Assembly: GCA_963794745.1 (NCBI GenBank)
Contig: CAWCEZ010000007.1
Location: forward strand, 434,001 to 498,000
Reading direction: 5' to 3'
DNA length: 64,000 nt
Source of the DNA: Fen-671 sp963794745
GTDB taxonomy: Bacteria; Actinomycetota; Acidimicrobiia; Acidimicrobiales; Palsa-688
Made by a program: the position numbers and the translations under genes. A model generated the notes under the pieces. It did no database searches. It was not told the DNA's origin and worked only from the letters and a program-made list of their open reading frames with translations. Below, in pieces: positions 19,358 to 28,432 of the stretch (positions are counted from its first letter, which is position 1; each line of letters begins with the position of its first letter).

Positions 19358-20238
19358 TGGCGCTCACAACCGCGGCGCCCTTGGCGACCGACCACATAGG
19401 AGACAGCCCGCTGCGTTCCGTCACCTCCGCGAGCTGGACCGCTCTCGGGGCGCTCGTAATGCGCGACCTGCTCGTGCTGCGCAAGCACTGGTGGGAGTTC
19501 GTCCTTCGTACCCTGATCCAACCGTTCCTGCTGTGCTTTGTTTTTCTCTTCGTGTTCCCCAAGATCGGCCAGGGCATCGGGGGCCTCGGAGCCCCTGCGC
19601 AATCGGCCTTTGCCACCGTCCTCGTGCCGGGCGTGGTCGGGATTTCCGTGATGTTCCAGGGCGTCCAATCGATCGCGTTGGCCATGGCCGCCGAGTTTGG
19701 TTTCACGCGTGAGATCGAGGACCGTGTCCAAGCTCCCTGCCCGATCTGGCTCGTCGCGATGGCCAAGGTCGTATCGGGCGCGGCGCAGGGTGTGCTCTCG
19801 GCCATAATCGTGCTGCCCATAGCCGCGGTCGTGCACGCCGCCGGGGTGGAAGCCCACCTGCACCTGCACTGGTTGATAATCCTCACTTTCGTGCCCTTGG
19901 CGACGCTGGCGATGTCTGGTCTCGGCCTGGTGCTCGGTACGAGTTTCGAGCCGCGCAACATCGGCCTCATGTTCGGTTTCATAATCCTGCCAGTCACCTT
20001 TTTGGGTTGCACCTATTACCCCTGGACTCGCCTGGCGCCCGTGAAGGTCGGAGGGTTCCACTGGCTGCAGACAGTCGTGCTCGTGAACCCGCTTGTGTAC
20101 GTGAACGAGGGCATGCGGGCGGCGTTCACCGGCTCAACGCACATGCACCTGTACGTGATCTACCCGGTCGTGATCGGCTTCGCCGCGGTTTTCCTTGCCA
20201 TCGGCTTGCGTAATTTCCGCCGGCGGGTACTTTCCTGA
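19357..20238 (+). CDS. ABC-2 type permease
   Basis: 293 residues with a soluble N-terminus (about 30 residues) and six hydrophobic helices. The ABC-2 signature region lies around FVPLATLAMSGLGLVLGTSF, followed by NIGLMFGFIILPVTFLGCTYYP, typical of DrrB/NodJ-like exporters. It forms the membrane half of the exporter with the preceding ATPase (stop/start TGATG). It converges with a TetR gene, and a 19-nt tandem duplication separates the two. Confidence 0.9.
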   Translation: MALTTAAPLATDHIGDSPLRSVTSASWTALGALVMRDLLVLRKHWWEFVLRTLIQPFLLCFVFLFVFPKIGQGIGGLGAPAQSAFATVLVPGVVGISVMFQGVQSIALAMAAEFGFTREIEDRVQAPCPIWLVAMAKVVSGAAQGVLSAIIVLPIAAVVHAAGVEAHLHLHWLIILTFVPLATLAMSGLGLVLGTSFEPRNIGLMFGFIILPVTFLGCTYYPWTRLAPVKVGGFHWLQTVVLVNPLVYVNEGMRAAFTGSTHMHLYVIYPVVIGFAAVFLAIGLRNFRRRVLS

Positions 20239-20249
20239 CCTAACTGGGC

Positions 20250-20287
20250 GGGCCAGCCTTACCGGGGTGGGCCAGCCTTACCGGGGT
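20250..20287. repeat. 19-nt perfect tandem duplication between convergent genes
   Basis: Two adjacent copies of gggccagccttaccggggt lie at 20250-20268 and 20269-20287. The second copy contains the TAA stop of the TetR gene (20278-20280), and the first repeats that gene's last codons outside the frame. It looks like a recent slippage duplication in the gap between convergent stops. Confidence 0.95.
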
Positions 20288-20898
20288 GGGCGGAGCCCAT
20301 CGAGGATCATGGCGAGGAGACGCTCGCCCTGGGGTTCGGTGAGAGTCGCGCTTGTGCACATCGGCGCCAGGATCTGCATGAGGTCTGAACCGTCCAGGTC
20401 GGTGCGGGCCGCCCCGGCTTGCTGAGCTCGGCCCAGGACCGTGTCTACTGCCTGGTTGATCCGCTCCCGCGATGCCACCTTTAGCTGAGGGTTCTTGTCG
20501 AACGCCTCGTGGAGCTCGTTGAGGAAAGTCCTCTTCACCTGCCCGTAGCGCAGGAACGCCTCGAGCCAAGCGACAAGCGCCTGCCACGGCTCATTGTGGG
20601 CAACCGCATCCTCGGCCGCGCACACCAGCTCGTCGACATCTGTGCGGTAGACGGCCTCGACGATATCGATCCGCTTGGGGAAGTGACGGTAGAGGGTGCC
20701 CACCCCGACACCCGCCTCCTTGGCTATCGCCTCCATGGACGCCCCACCGCCGCACTTGGCGAACACCTCTCGCGCAGCGGCCACCAACCGTTCGTTGTTG
20801 CGGCGAGCGTCGGCACGCATGCACCTCCCGGGGTCGCCAGCATCCTCTATTGCCAGGTCATCGGGTGTAACTAAGGCGGTCACTTGCTGGGCAGTCAT
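20278..20898 (-). CDS. TetR-family repressor, likely of the adjacent drug exporter
   Basis: 206 residues from ATG 20898, or 180 from the ATG at 20820 (MRADARRNNERL), which is the usual start of this subfamily and has GGGAGG just upstream. The helix-turn-helix is MEAIAKEAGVGVGTLYRHFP. The C-terminal ligand domain is of normal length. It is divergent from an MFS exporter; a perfect 17-bp palindrome in the shared region lies inside that gene's promoter. Repression of the exporter and itself, relieved by a drug-like ligand, is the expected mode. Confidence 0.9.
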   Translation of the reverse strand: MTAQQVTALVTPDDLAIEDAGDPGRCMRADARRNNERLVAAAREVFAKCGGGASMEAIAKEAGVGVGTLYRHFPKRIDIVEAVYRTDVDELVCAAEDAVAHNEPWQALVAWLEAFLRYGQVKRTFLNELHEAFDKNPQLKVASRERINQAVDTVLGRAQQAGAARTDLDGSDLMQILAPMCTSATLTEPQGERLLAMILDGLRPPR

Positions 20899-20928
20899 GC
20901 CTTCGGCGCCTCCAGGCCGTTTAAGTAC

Positions 20929-20957
20929 TTGCTAAACGGAGGCATCCTCCGTATACT
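20929..20957 (+). promoter_or_regulatory. promoter of the MFS gene with TetR operator in its spacer
   Basis: A -35-like TTGCTA (20929-20934), exactly 17 nt of spacer, then a -10-like TATACT (20952-20957). The palindrome ACGGAGG-CAT-CCTCCGT occupies 20936-20952, so a bound repressor would block polymerase directly. A second palindrome, GGAAGCTTCC, lies at 20965-20974, and the half-site CTAA..GGAGG occurs twice (20932-20942 and 20956-20966), suggesting two repressor dimers. Confidence 0.75.
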
Positions 20958-21012
20958 AAGTGGAGGAAGCTTCCGGTTACTTAACAGGATACCAGCGAAA
21001 AGGTTGAAGTCA

Positions 21013-22540
21013 ATGCCCCTTACATCCGTTCTCGAGCCGACACAGGCCCACGTCAACCACCCTATAGAAGGTTGGCCTGAGGCCGTCCGGCGACGTCTCA
21101 AGAACCCCTCCGTGTTCTTGTTCGTCATCCTTACAGCGCAGCTAATGGTCGTCCTCGACGCCACGATCGTCAACGTCGCCCTGCCGCACATCCAGCGGGG
21201 CCTCGGCTTTTCGAGCACCGGCCTGTCATGGGTGCTGAACGGCTACATCCTCACCTTCGGGGGGCTACTACTACTGGGAGCCCGCGCCGGTGACCTCCTC
21301 GGCCGGCGGCGTACGTTCCTGCTCGGCATAGCGATCTTCTCCCTGAGCTCGCTGGTCGGCGGGTTCGCGGTGGACAGTTGGATGCTGCTCGGGAGCCGCG
21401 CCCTGCAGGGCGTCGGTGCCGCTCTCGCAGCCCCATCGTCACTAGCCCTTCTCACCTCCGCCTTCCCAGAGGGCCAACAGCGGGTGCGAGCCATCGGGCT
21501 CTTCACCACCGTGTCGGCCGCTGGAGGAGCTACCGGCCTGGTAGCGGGAGGTTTTCTGACCGAGTTCCTCTCTTGGCGCTGGGTGATGTTCGTAAATGTC
21601 CCGATCGGGCTGACCGTGTGGGCCATCGGCCGCATCGTGCTGAGTGAAACCCCCCGCCGTCATGGCCGCTTCGATATCGCTGGCGCCATCACCTCCACCA
21701 CCGGCATGACCGGAGTCGTGCTCGGCCTCGTTGAGGCTGGCAGCGGTGGTTGGGGCGACCCGCTCACATTCTGCTCACTTACCGCCGGGGTGCTCCTACT
21801 GGCTGCCTTCGTGCGGATCGAAGCTCGCGCTCGAGGAGCCCATCCTTCCCCTCCGGCTTTTGTCCAACTCCACCCGCAACACCGCCAATGTCGCCCGCGG
21901 GCTTGTCTACGCCGGGATGTACGGGATGTTCTTCTTCCTGTCACAGTTCCTCCAGGACGTCGAGGGCTACTCACCGCTGCGGGCCGGCGTCGCCTTCCTG
22001 GCGGTGCCCACCTCGGTGTTCCTGGCGTCCCAGGTCACGAGCCGGTTCCTCATGGCTCGCGTCCCTCGCAAACCCCTCATGCTGTCCGGGATCGCCCTTG
22101 CGACAGTCAGCCTGGTGTTGGCGAGCCACCTGCACGCCGGGACTTCGTACCCGCAAATCTTCCTGTGCCTCGTCCTGTTGGGGCTTGGGACAGGGATCTC
22201 GCTGGTCAGCCTCACCTCAGCATCGCTCGCCGGCGTGGCGCCGTCCGATGCAGGTGCGGCATCGGGGCTTGTCAACGCTGTGCAGCAGCTCGGTGCGGCC
22301 TTCGGCCTCGCAGTGCTGGTGACGGTGTTCGGCGGGGTGACCCACCACGCCCAGTTCGGCACCGGTAGCGCCTTGGCCCGCTCTCAGGCGCAGTCGGTCC
22401 TGGTCCATGGGCTCGACGACGCGTTCACCGCTGGCGCCGTGTTCGCGGTGATGGCACTTGCCCTTGTGGCCCTCGTCGTGCGCGCCGTCGAGAAGCCCGT
22501 CCTCGTGCTCAGCGCCGTCGAGGTCGAGCAGCACGCATGA
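21013..22540 (+). CDS. MFS drug exporter, DHA2/EmrB-QacA type (frame broken)
   Basis: The reconstructed protein has about 508 residues and 14 expected helices. Motifs: LDATIVNVALPHIQ in helix 1 (the Asp conserved in DHA2 proteins), RAGDLLGRRRTFL (motif A) and GSRALQGVGAALAAPSS (motif B/C region). An extra base at about 21825-21830 shifts the frame; without it the protein reads FVRIEARLEEPILPLRLL and continues to the end. The start ATG is 56 nt past the -10 box, and the TetR gene is divergent. The substrate is probably a hydrophobic cation or antibiotic (family inference). Confidence 0.88.
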
Positions 22541-22568
22541 TGGGCCGTCGCATGAGGGCTCAAACCGC

Positions 22569-22586
22569 CCGGGCCATCTAGCCCGG
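22569..22586. terminator. GC hairpin between convergent genes
   Basis: A CCGGGC / GCCCGG stem of 6 bp with loop catcta lies between the MFS stop (22540) and the arfB stop (22589). There is no T-run on either side, so it is only a weak bidirectional terminator candidate. Confidence 0.4.
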
Positions 22587-22588
22587 CA

Positions 22589-23014
22589 CTACAGCTCCGG
22601 GGTCGGGGCACGCCTTTCTACTTTGCGGGCCGAGCGCAATTGCTTGGCCCGCAAGCGTCGTTCACGGGAGGCCCTGGTGGGCAGCGTGGCACGTCGAGGA
22701 GGTTCAACCCGGAGAGCTTCGTCGAGGCGTTCGGCGAGACGATCGAGGGCGAGCTGGCGGTTGCGAACTTGCGAGCGCTCATCGCTCACCACGACCCTCA
22801 CCGCATCCCCGAGCTTGTCCGTGAGACGGGCCCGCTGGCGGGGACCGAGGACGCTCGATCCCGCAATGTCGAAGATGAGCTCAACGCGGGTGTTGGCGGT
22901 ATTCGCGTGCTGCCCGCCCGGCCCACCGCTCGCGCTGAACCGCCACTCCAGCTCAGTGGACGGGATGACAAGGTGACGGCGGCCGATGCGCAGGCCGTCC
23001 GGCGAGAGCGGCAA
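22589..23014 (-). CDS. arfB: ribosome-rescue peptidyl-tRNA hydrolase ArfB (YaeJ)
   Basis: 141 residues, the normal ArfB length. The catalytic GGQ motif lies in SGGPGGQHANTANTRVEL, and the C-terminus is strongly basic (RERRLRAKQLRSARKVERR), the tail that enters the empty mRNA channel of stalled ribosomes. It lacks the codon-recognition domains of RF1/RF2, which separates it from release factors. It releases peptides from non-stop ribosomes. The next upstream gene on the same strand ends 7 nt away from its start. Confidence 0.92.
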   Translation of the reverse strand: MPLSPDGLRIGRRHLVIPSTELEWRFSASGGPGGQHANTANTRVELIFDIAGSSVLGPRQRARLTDKLGDAVRVVVSDERSQVRNRQLALDRLAERLDEALRVEPPRRATLPTRASRERRLRAKQLRSARKVERRAPTPEL

Positions 23015-23020
23015 CCTCGA

Positions 23021-23257
23021 TCAGGAAGCGGGTGAGGTCAGCGTTCTCACGAAGGCGAGGCCTCCGTCGACGGCCGCCTTCCCGAGACGGCGTCCCAGCT
23101 CAGCGCCGACAACTCCTCCGATTACGGCGCCGACGACCGGCCCCAGGAAGGGGACCGGCACTACCGCGCCAAGAAGACGAGCTCCCGACATTGCCCCTGC
23201 CACGGTCCCGGCAGTGCCCCCCGCTTGCTTGGCCCGCTGTTCGAAATCATCGTCCAC
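23021..23257 (-). CDS. small Gly-rich membrane protein
   Basis: 78 residues from the GTG at 23257, chosen because GGAGG lies 7 nt upstream. After a short acidic N-terminus (DDDFEQRAKQAGG), glycine-zipper-like stretches (GTVAGAMSGARLLG, GPVVGAVIGGVVGAELG) would form a helical hairpin in the membrane. No known function. It shares the minus strand with arfB, 6 nt upstream of it. Confidence 0.7.
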   Translation of the reverse strand: MDDDFEQRAKQAGGTAGTVAGAMSGARLLGAVVPVPFLGPVVGAVIGGVVGAELGRRLGKAAVDGGLAFVRTLTSPAS

Positions 23258-23464
23258 GGCCCACCTCCTGCTTGTTTGCGACCAGCTTAACCGATCCCCT
23301 GGAGACGCGACCCACCGCCGGCCCCAGGGAGGCAGACCACCCGGCATCGGGGAAGGCGAGCCCCTTCCCTTCGTTTGTAGCTATTTGTGCCGATCATGCT
23401 CAAGATGCCTGAGCGCGCTGTCGCGGCGAGCGATATGTACGAGCCTGCGAGCCGAACCGGTCAT

Positions 23465-23483
23465 CTCGCATCGCAGATGCGAG
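23465..23483. promoter_or_regulatory. 19-nt perfect palindrome upstream of the diguanylate cyclase
   Basis: CTCGCATC-GCA-GATGCGAG, an 8-bp inverted repeat with a 3-nt spacer, ends 19 nt before the first GTG of the GGDEF gene. It could be an operator or an mRNA hairpin near the ribosome site. No partner regulator is obvious. Confidence 0.5.
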
Positions 23484-23502
23484 GCCTCGCGCTCGTCGTG
23501 GA

Positions 23503-24996
23503 GTGACGGTGTCGACGGCGACGGACGTTTCGCCGCGCGACGACTGGGCCGCCGAGCGTTTGACGGCCTTCATGTCCTGGCTCTCGGGTATCGCTGTAAA
23601 CGACATGGCCCAACGCGCGATCGAATGGGCTGCCAGCGCTCTTGGCGCCGAGGTCGGAGCTGTCATAGAGCTTGGCGAGGTCGAGGTCGTCACCGGTTTC
23701 CCCTCCGGCGCGCCCCATGACCAGGTACTGGTCAACCTGGCATCGGGGAGCGCCAAGCAAGCATCGCTTCGTGGTTTCGGGCGGTGCCGGGTACTAACGG
23801 TGCCGTTCGACGGCCCGGGCAGTTGCCTGTTGTTCGCGCGGCCCGGCCGCCCGTTCTCGCCCGCCGAAGACAACCTGGCCTCCGGGATGAGCTGGGCGCT
23901 CGCAATGGCTCGGCGAGAGAAGGTGGCCTCGGCCTCTTTGAACGAGCGCCAGGCTCTGCTGGCACGCTTGACGCGCATCCAACGCTCGATCGCCGTGCGG
24001 GCACCGATAGCCGAAGTGCTCCAGGCTGTAGTGACAGGCGCCGCCGAGCTGCTGGGCGAAGCGGTTGTCGCGCTCCGCCGTACCGACCCGGACCAGCCCA
24101 CTCAGGCAGTCATCGTTTCTTCCACAGGGCTGGAGACCGCTAGCGGGCTGGACGCGCCCATCAAGATAGGCCAGGGCGCGGGTGGCCGCGCCATCTCGGA
24201 GGGCCGACTAGTCGTTGTCCACGACTACTACGAGGCCCCCAACGCGCTGCACGCCTTCGCCACGCTCGGCCTCCAAGCGGCAATGGGTGCCCCCGTGCAA
24301 GAGGACGGCGAGGTGGTCGGGAGCCTGGTGGTCGCCAGCTACACGCCGGGCCGTCGCTTCAGCGTCGCTGAGCAAGAGGCCCTGACGGCTTTCGCCGACC
24401 ACGCCAGTGCGGCATTGACCGACGCGCGAATGGTCGAGACGTTACGAGAGGCTTTGTTGGCCGCCCGCCACGACGCGATGCATGACTTGTTGACCGGGCT
24501 CCCCAACCGCGGGCTGCTGCTCGACCGGTTGTCCCAGGCGACCGCGCGTAGCACCCGGAACCAGTCAATTACAGCGCTGCTGTTCTGTGACCTTGACGGG
24601 TTGAAAAACGTCAACGACCGCCTTGGCCACGATTCCGGCGATCAGCTGCTGATCGCAGTCGGCACGCGGTTCGCGCTCCAGCTACGAGAGGCCGACACGG
24701 TCGCCAGGCTCGGGGGCGACGAGTTCGCAGTCCTGCTGGAAGACCTCGAGTCGGTCGATGAAGCCAATGAGGTGGCCGAACGGCTCCTGGCCTCGCTCAG
24801 CGACCCGATCGTCATCAACGGCCATGCGATCGTGGTCAGTGCCAGCATTGGTGTCGCGATGTGCACTCAAGAGCAGACCGACACGGCAACCTTGCTACGC
24901 GAGGCCGACCTCGCAATGTACGAGGTCAAGCGCGGGGGCGGCGCCGGGTACCTGCACTACCGTCCGGAAATGCGCCCGTTCTCCTCGGGCCACTAG
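23503..24996 (+). CDS. diguanylate cyclase with GAF sensor domains
   Basis: 497 residues. Residues 20-150 look like a degenerate GAF-type region and residues 165-320 are a clear GAF domain (AVVTGAAELLGEAVVAL to MGAPVQEDGEVVGSLVVAS). The GGDEF domain follows from about 335. The active-site motif ARLGGDEFAVLLE is intact, and the product-inhibition site RxxD sits exactly five residues before it (READ). It should make cyclic di-GMP in response to a small ligand. It has no membrane segment. Start: GTG 23503, or GTG 23509 with GTGGAG about 6 nt upstream. Confidence 0.92.
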   Translation: MTVSTATDVSPRDDWAAERLTAFMSWLSGIAVNDMAQRAIEWAASALGAEVGAVIELGEVEVVTGFPSGAPHDQVLVNLASGSAKQASLRGFGRCRVLTVPFDGPGSCLLFARPGRPFSPAEDNLASGMSWALAMARREKVASASLNERQALLARLTRIQRSIAVRAPIAEVLQAVVTGAAELLGEAVVALRRTDPDQPTQAVIVSSTGLETASGLDAPIKIGQGAGGRAISEGRLVVVHDYYEAPNALHAFATLGLQAAMGAPVQEDGEVVGSLVVASYTPGRRFSVAEQEALTAFADHASAALTDARMVETLREALLAARHDAMHDLLTGLPNRGLLLDRLSQATARSTRNQSITALLFCDLDGLKNVNDRLGHDSGDQLLIAVGTRFALQLREADTVARLGGDEFAVLLEDLESVDEANEVAERLLASLSDPIVINGHAIVVSASIGVAMCTQEQTDTATLLREADLAMYEVKRGGGAGYLHYRPEMRPFSSGH

Positions 24997-25051
24997 GGGA
25001 GCACCGGCTCGCCGGCGCTCAAGGTTTGATCGCGACAGCCGCGGCGGCGCA

Positions 25052-25067
25052 CTATACGTATGTATAG
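25052..25067. promoter_or_regulatory. inverted repeat upstream of the second TetR gene
   Basis: CTATAC-GTAT-GTATAG is an AT-rich 16-nt inverted repeat in otherwise GC-rich DNA, 52 nt before the TetR start. A further half-site, CGTATAGG, is at 25101-25108. It is a plausible autoregulatory operator of the TetR-ABC operon that follows. Confidence 0.55.
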
Positions 25068-25118
25068 GATATTGGTCACGGATATGGTGGCCCGTACCCG
25101 CGTATAGGACGGCACTGG

Positions 25119-25835
25119 ATGGCTAACCCGGTCAGGGACGTTGCACCGCAAGACATGACGGCGCGGGCCCGGATCAGGGACGCCGCGCTGGTCCTGTTCG
25201 CCGAACGGGGTACCAAGGCCACCACGGTTCGCGACATCGCGAAGGCTGCAGGTGTGTCAGGGGGCCTTCTCCGGCACCACTTTGGCCCCAAGGACGACCT
25301 CCGTGACGCGTGCGACACGTACGTGCTGGCCAAGATCACGCGGATGAAAGAAATGGCTGTCCTGGAAGGCGAATTGGCCAACCCAGCCTTCATGTCCGCG
25401 GCTCAGCCAGAAATGCTGTTGCTATACCGGTACCTGGCTCGCTCGATGATCGACGGGTCCCCGCAAGCCGCCTCGATGTTCAATGAGATGGTCGCGCTGG
25501 GCGAAAAATGGCTCGAGCGCAACGAGCGGGGCCGGATGGTCGACCCACGGGCCTACGCCGCCCTGCTCGTAGCGATGGAACTGGGCGCGCTCTCCCTGCA
25601 CGAGCAGCTGTCCAACGTCTTAGGGGCCGACATCTTCAGCCCGCAAGGGCACTTACGCTTAGCCAAGGCGAAGATCGATTTCTATTCAAAACCCTTGCTC
25701 GGGGCCGAACTTGCCACCCAAGCCCACGCCGCGATCGATCAACTCGAGGCGCGCTCACGCGAGCGCCCGCCGGCTCCAAGGAGCGCGAAAGTAGCCCGCG
25801 GCAAACGAAGCGGTCATCCCAAGAAGGTCCCGTGA
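25119..25835 (+). CDS. TetR-family regulator of the downstream ABC exporter
   Basis: 238 residues. The helix-turn-helix is TTVRDIAKAAGVSGGLLRHHF near residues 38-58. The C-terminal ligand domain is normal and is followed by a basic 30-residue tail (RGKRSGHPKKVP). It lies 34 nt upstream of an ABC ATPase gene on the same strand, so it probably autoregulates a three- or four-gene operon (TetR, ATPase, permease, DUF1684). An AT-rich inverted repeat precedes it. Confidence 0.9.
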   Translation: MANPVRDVAPQDMTARARIRDAALVLFAERGTKATTVRDIAKAAGVSGGLLRHHFGPKDDLRDACDTYVLAKITRMKEMAVLEGELANPAFMSAAQPEMLLLYRYLARSMIDGSPQAASMFNEMVALGEKWLERNERGRMVDPRAYAALLVAMELGALSLHEQLSNVLGADIFSPQGHLRLAKAKIDFYSKPLLGAELATQAHAAIDQLEARSRERPPAPRSAKVARGKRSGHPKKVP

Positions 25836-25869
25836 CCAGAAACCTCCCCTGACGAAAGAGATCTTGCCA

Positions 25870-26802
25870 ATGGCAACCACAGCTCTGCGGACGGAACACC
25901 TCACAAAGCGCTACGGCGCTGTCGCTGCGCTCGACGACCTGAACCTCGATATTGCCCAAGGAGAGGTCGTCGGGTACCTCGGTCCAAACGGGGCAGGCAA
26001 GACGACCACGGTCCGGTTGTTGCTCGGGTTGGCGCGACCGACCTCGGGACGAGCCGAGATATTCGGCCTTGACTGCCAGCGCCAGTCGGTCGAGGTGCAC
26101 CAGCGGCTCGCCTACGTACCGGGCGAAGCAAACCTCTGGCCCTCCCTGACGGGCGCCGAGACACTCCACCTGCTTGGGCGGGTACATGGCCGCACCGACA
26201 CCGCCTACCGCAACGAGCTCATCGGGCGCTTCGACCTCGACGCGTCCAAGAAGGTCCGTGCCTACTCCAAAGGGAACCGGCAGAAGGTACTGCTCATAGC
26301 GGCGCTGATGTCCCGCGCCGACCTGCTCGTCCTTGACGAGCCGACATCCGGCCTCGATCCCTTGATGGAGCAGGAGTTCCGTCGTTGCATCGCTGAGGCC
26401 CGCGAGCACGGGCAAACCGTCCTTCTTTCCTCGCACATCCTGAGCGAAGTGGAGGCACTCTGCGACAGGGTGGCGATCCTACGGGAGGGCGCCCTCGTCG
26501 AAATTGGGGCCCTGGTGGAGCTTCGTCACCTCTCCGCCTTTTCGGTCGAAGCCACATTCACCGGCCCCGTGCCAGACCTGAACGGGATCGAAGGGGTAAG
26601 TGCCGTAGAGGCGGTCGGGCAGGTTGTGCGCTGCCAGGTCCGGGGGACCATCGAGCCGCTGCTACGGGTATTGGCTGCCTCGGACGTACGCCAGCTGACG
26701 AGCCGTGAGCCGTCGTTGGAAGAGCTGTTCCTCGAGCACTACGGACGGCCTGGCAAACCAAATGGGGCGGCAGCAACCGGGACAGTAGCCAAGGTTGGCT
26801 GA
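25870..26802 (+). CDS. ABC exporter ATP-binding protein
   Basis: About 310 residues from the ATG at 25870 (a TTG lies six bases earlier). Walker A GPNGAGKTTT, the non-standard signature YSKGNRQKV in place of LSGGQ, Walker B LLVLDEPTSGLDP and the H-loop SSHILSEVE are visible. The altered signature is common in exporters of this type. The C-terminal DrrA-like region ends EPSLEELFLEHYG. It is paired with the next permease, which starts within its stop region. Confidence 0.9.
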   Translation: MATTALRTEHLTKRYGAVAALDDLNLDIAQGEVVGYLGPNGAGKTTTVRLLLGLARPTSGRAEIFGLDCQRQSVEVHQRLAYVPGEANLWPSLTGAETLHLLGRVHGRTDTAYRNELIGRFDLDASKKVRAYSKGNRQKVLLIAALMSRADLLVLDEPTSGLDPLMEQEFRRCIAEAREHGQTVLLSSHILSEVEALCDRVAILREGALVEIGALVELRHLSAFSVEATFTGPVPDLNGIEGVSAVEAVGQVVRCQVRGTIEPLLRVLAASDVRQLTSREPSLEELFLEHYGRPGKPNGAAATGTVAKVG

Positions 26803-28432
26803 AGTCTCGCCTCCAGGCCCGGCACCGCCATCGCGCACGGTGATGGCCCGCTTGACAGCCAAGAAGGCGGCGCGTTCGGGAGCCCTCTGGGGCTATTTCT
26901 ACGGGGTCTGCGTTGCCTCGTCGGCTCTGACGTACCTGTCGAGTTACAAAACGGCGGCCGCCCGCGAGAAGCTGGCGGCCGACTTCGGGGCCAATACCGC
27001 GCTCGCCGCCCTGTTCGGGCCGGCCCATGAGCTGCAGACCGTCGCCGGCTTCACTGCGTTCAAAGTCCTCGGGTTCTTGAGCATCGTGGGGGCTGTATGG
27101 GGACTATTGGCTGCAACACGGCTGCTCCGCGGCGAAGAGGATGCGGGGCGCTGGGAGCTCGTCGTTTGTGGCCGGACAACGCGGCGGGGGGCGGCAGCTC
27201 AGGCGCTGGCGGGGCTCGCGACCGGGCTGGTCGCATTGTTCGTGGTCACGGCTTTCATAACCGTGCTGACAGGGCAGTCGTCAAAGGTCCACTTCGGGAT
27301 CGGTGCATCGTTGTTCTTTGCCCTCGCTCTCGTCTGCAGCGCCGCGGTCTTCCTCGCTGTCGGAGCGTTCACGAGCCAGCTGGCGGCTACGCGTCGTCAG
27401 GCTGCCGCGTACGCGGCCTACGCCTTGGGCGGGTGCTACGCGCTGCGCATGGTGGCCGGTTCAGGGATCGGCCTCGACGGCCTGCGATGGGTTACCCCGC
27501 TCGGCTGGGTCGAGCTGCTCCAGCCACTTACGGCACCGGACTGGGTGCCACTGCTCCCATTGGCTGGCCTGGTGACCTTGTTGTCGGCGGCGACGGTCCT
27601 CCTGGCCGGTTCCCGCGACCTCGGTGCCTCGACATTCCCTGATCGCCCTAACGCTGCGGCGCACACTCGGCTCCTAAATGGGCCGGCAGGGCTATCGGCC
27701 AGGCTCATGCGGCCCAGTCTCGCCGCCTGGTCGGTGGCGCTGGCGGCCACGGCGCTCACCTTCGGTCGGATCGCCAAGCCTGCCGGGGCTGCGATCTCGG
27801 GGTCGAACAGCCTCACTACCGTGCTGTCCAAACTCGGCGCGCACGGGGCCGGAGCTCGTGCCTATCTCGGCGTGGCCTTTTTGATAATGGCCATAATGCT
27901 GGCATTTGTGGCGGCCAGCCAGGTAACAATGGCGCGCGCCGAGGAGGCCTCTGGGCGCCTCGAGCACCTCCTCGTGATGCCGTTGTCGCGCTGGTCATGG
28001 CTTCAGGGTCGGGTGCTCGAGGGCGTAACAGTCCTCGTCGTCGGTGGCCTCGGTGCCGGAGTTTTCAGTTGGCTGGGTGCCGCCAGCGGCCACGCCGGGC
28101 TTTCCCTTGCGACTCTGATCGATGCCGGGACCAACATCGTGCCCCCGGCAATATTTGTCCTTGGCTCAGGGATATTGGTAAGCGGGACATGGCCTCGTGC
28201 CACGTCGATGGCCGTCTACGCCGTGATCGCGTGGTCTGTGTTGGTGACGGTGGTCGGTGGGTTTGCGGACAACAGCCATTGGTTGCTGGACACCTCGTTG
28301 TTCCACCAGATGGCCGCCGCGCCTGCCTCAGCTCCCAACTGGGCCGCTAGCGGGATAATGGTTGGCGCCGGGGCTGCCGCAGCCATTCTCGGCGGCTTTG
28401 CCTTCGAGCACCGCGACCTGATGGGTGAATGA
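26795..28432 (+). CDS. ABC exporter permease, two-part membrane protein
   Basis: About 545 residues with roughly 12 hydrophobic segments in two halves, the plan of the actinobacterial 'exporter of polyketide antibiotics' permeases. The first half has LLAATRLLRGEEDAGRWELV and the second has QVTMARAEEASGRLEHLLVM, the repeated E-D/E-xxGR-E motif of these proteins. The start is uncertain: TTG 26795 overlaps the ATPase stop, while GTG 26840 or ATG 26843 (MARLTAKK) would give a more usual N-terminus. The stop overlaps the DUF1684 start by ATGA. Confidence 0.88.
   Translation: MAEVSPPGPAPPSRTVMARLTAKKAARSGALWGYFYGVCVASSALTYLSSYKTAAAREKLAADFGANTALAALFGPAHELQTVAGFTAFKVLGFLSIVGAVWGLLAATRLLRGEEDAGRWELVVCGRTTRRGAAAQALAGLATGLVALFVVTAFITVLTGQSSKVHFGIGASLFFALALVCSAAVFLAVGAFTSQLAATRRQAAAYAAYALGGCYALRMVAGSGIGLDGLRWVTPLGWVELLQPLTAPDWVPLLPLAGLVTLLSAATVLLAGSRDLGASTFPDRPNAAAHTRLLNGPAGLSARLMRPSLAAWSVALAATALTFGRIAKPAGAAISGSNSLTTVLSKLGAHGAGARAYLGVAFLIMAIMLAFVAASQVTMARAEEASGRLEHLLVMPLSRWSWLQGRVLEGVTVLVVGGLGAGVFSWLGAASGHAGLSLATLIDAGTNIVPPAIFVLGSGILVSGTWPRATSMAVYAVIAWSVLVTVVGGFADNSHWLLDTSLFHQMAAAPASAPNWAASGIMVGAGAAAAILGGFAFEHRDLMGE

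Noticed and set aside
18994..20061. 355-codon minus-strand frame over the DrrA/DrrB-type exporter
   Set aside because: Antisense shadow of two conserved genes, no family features.
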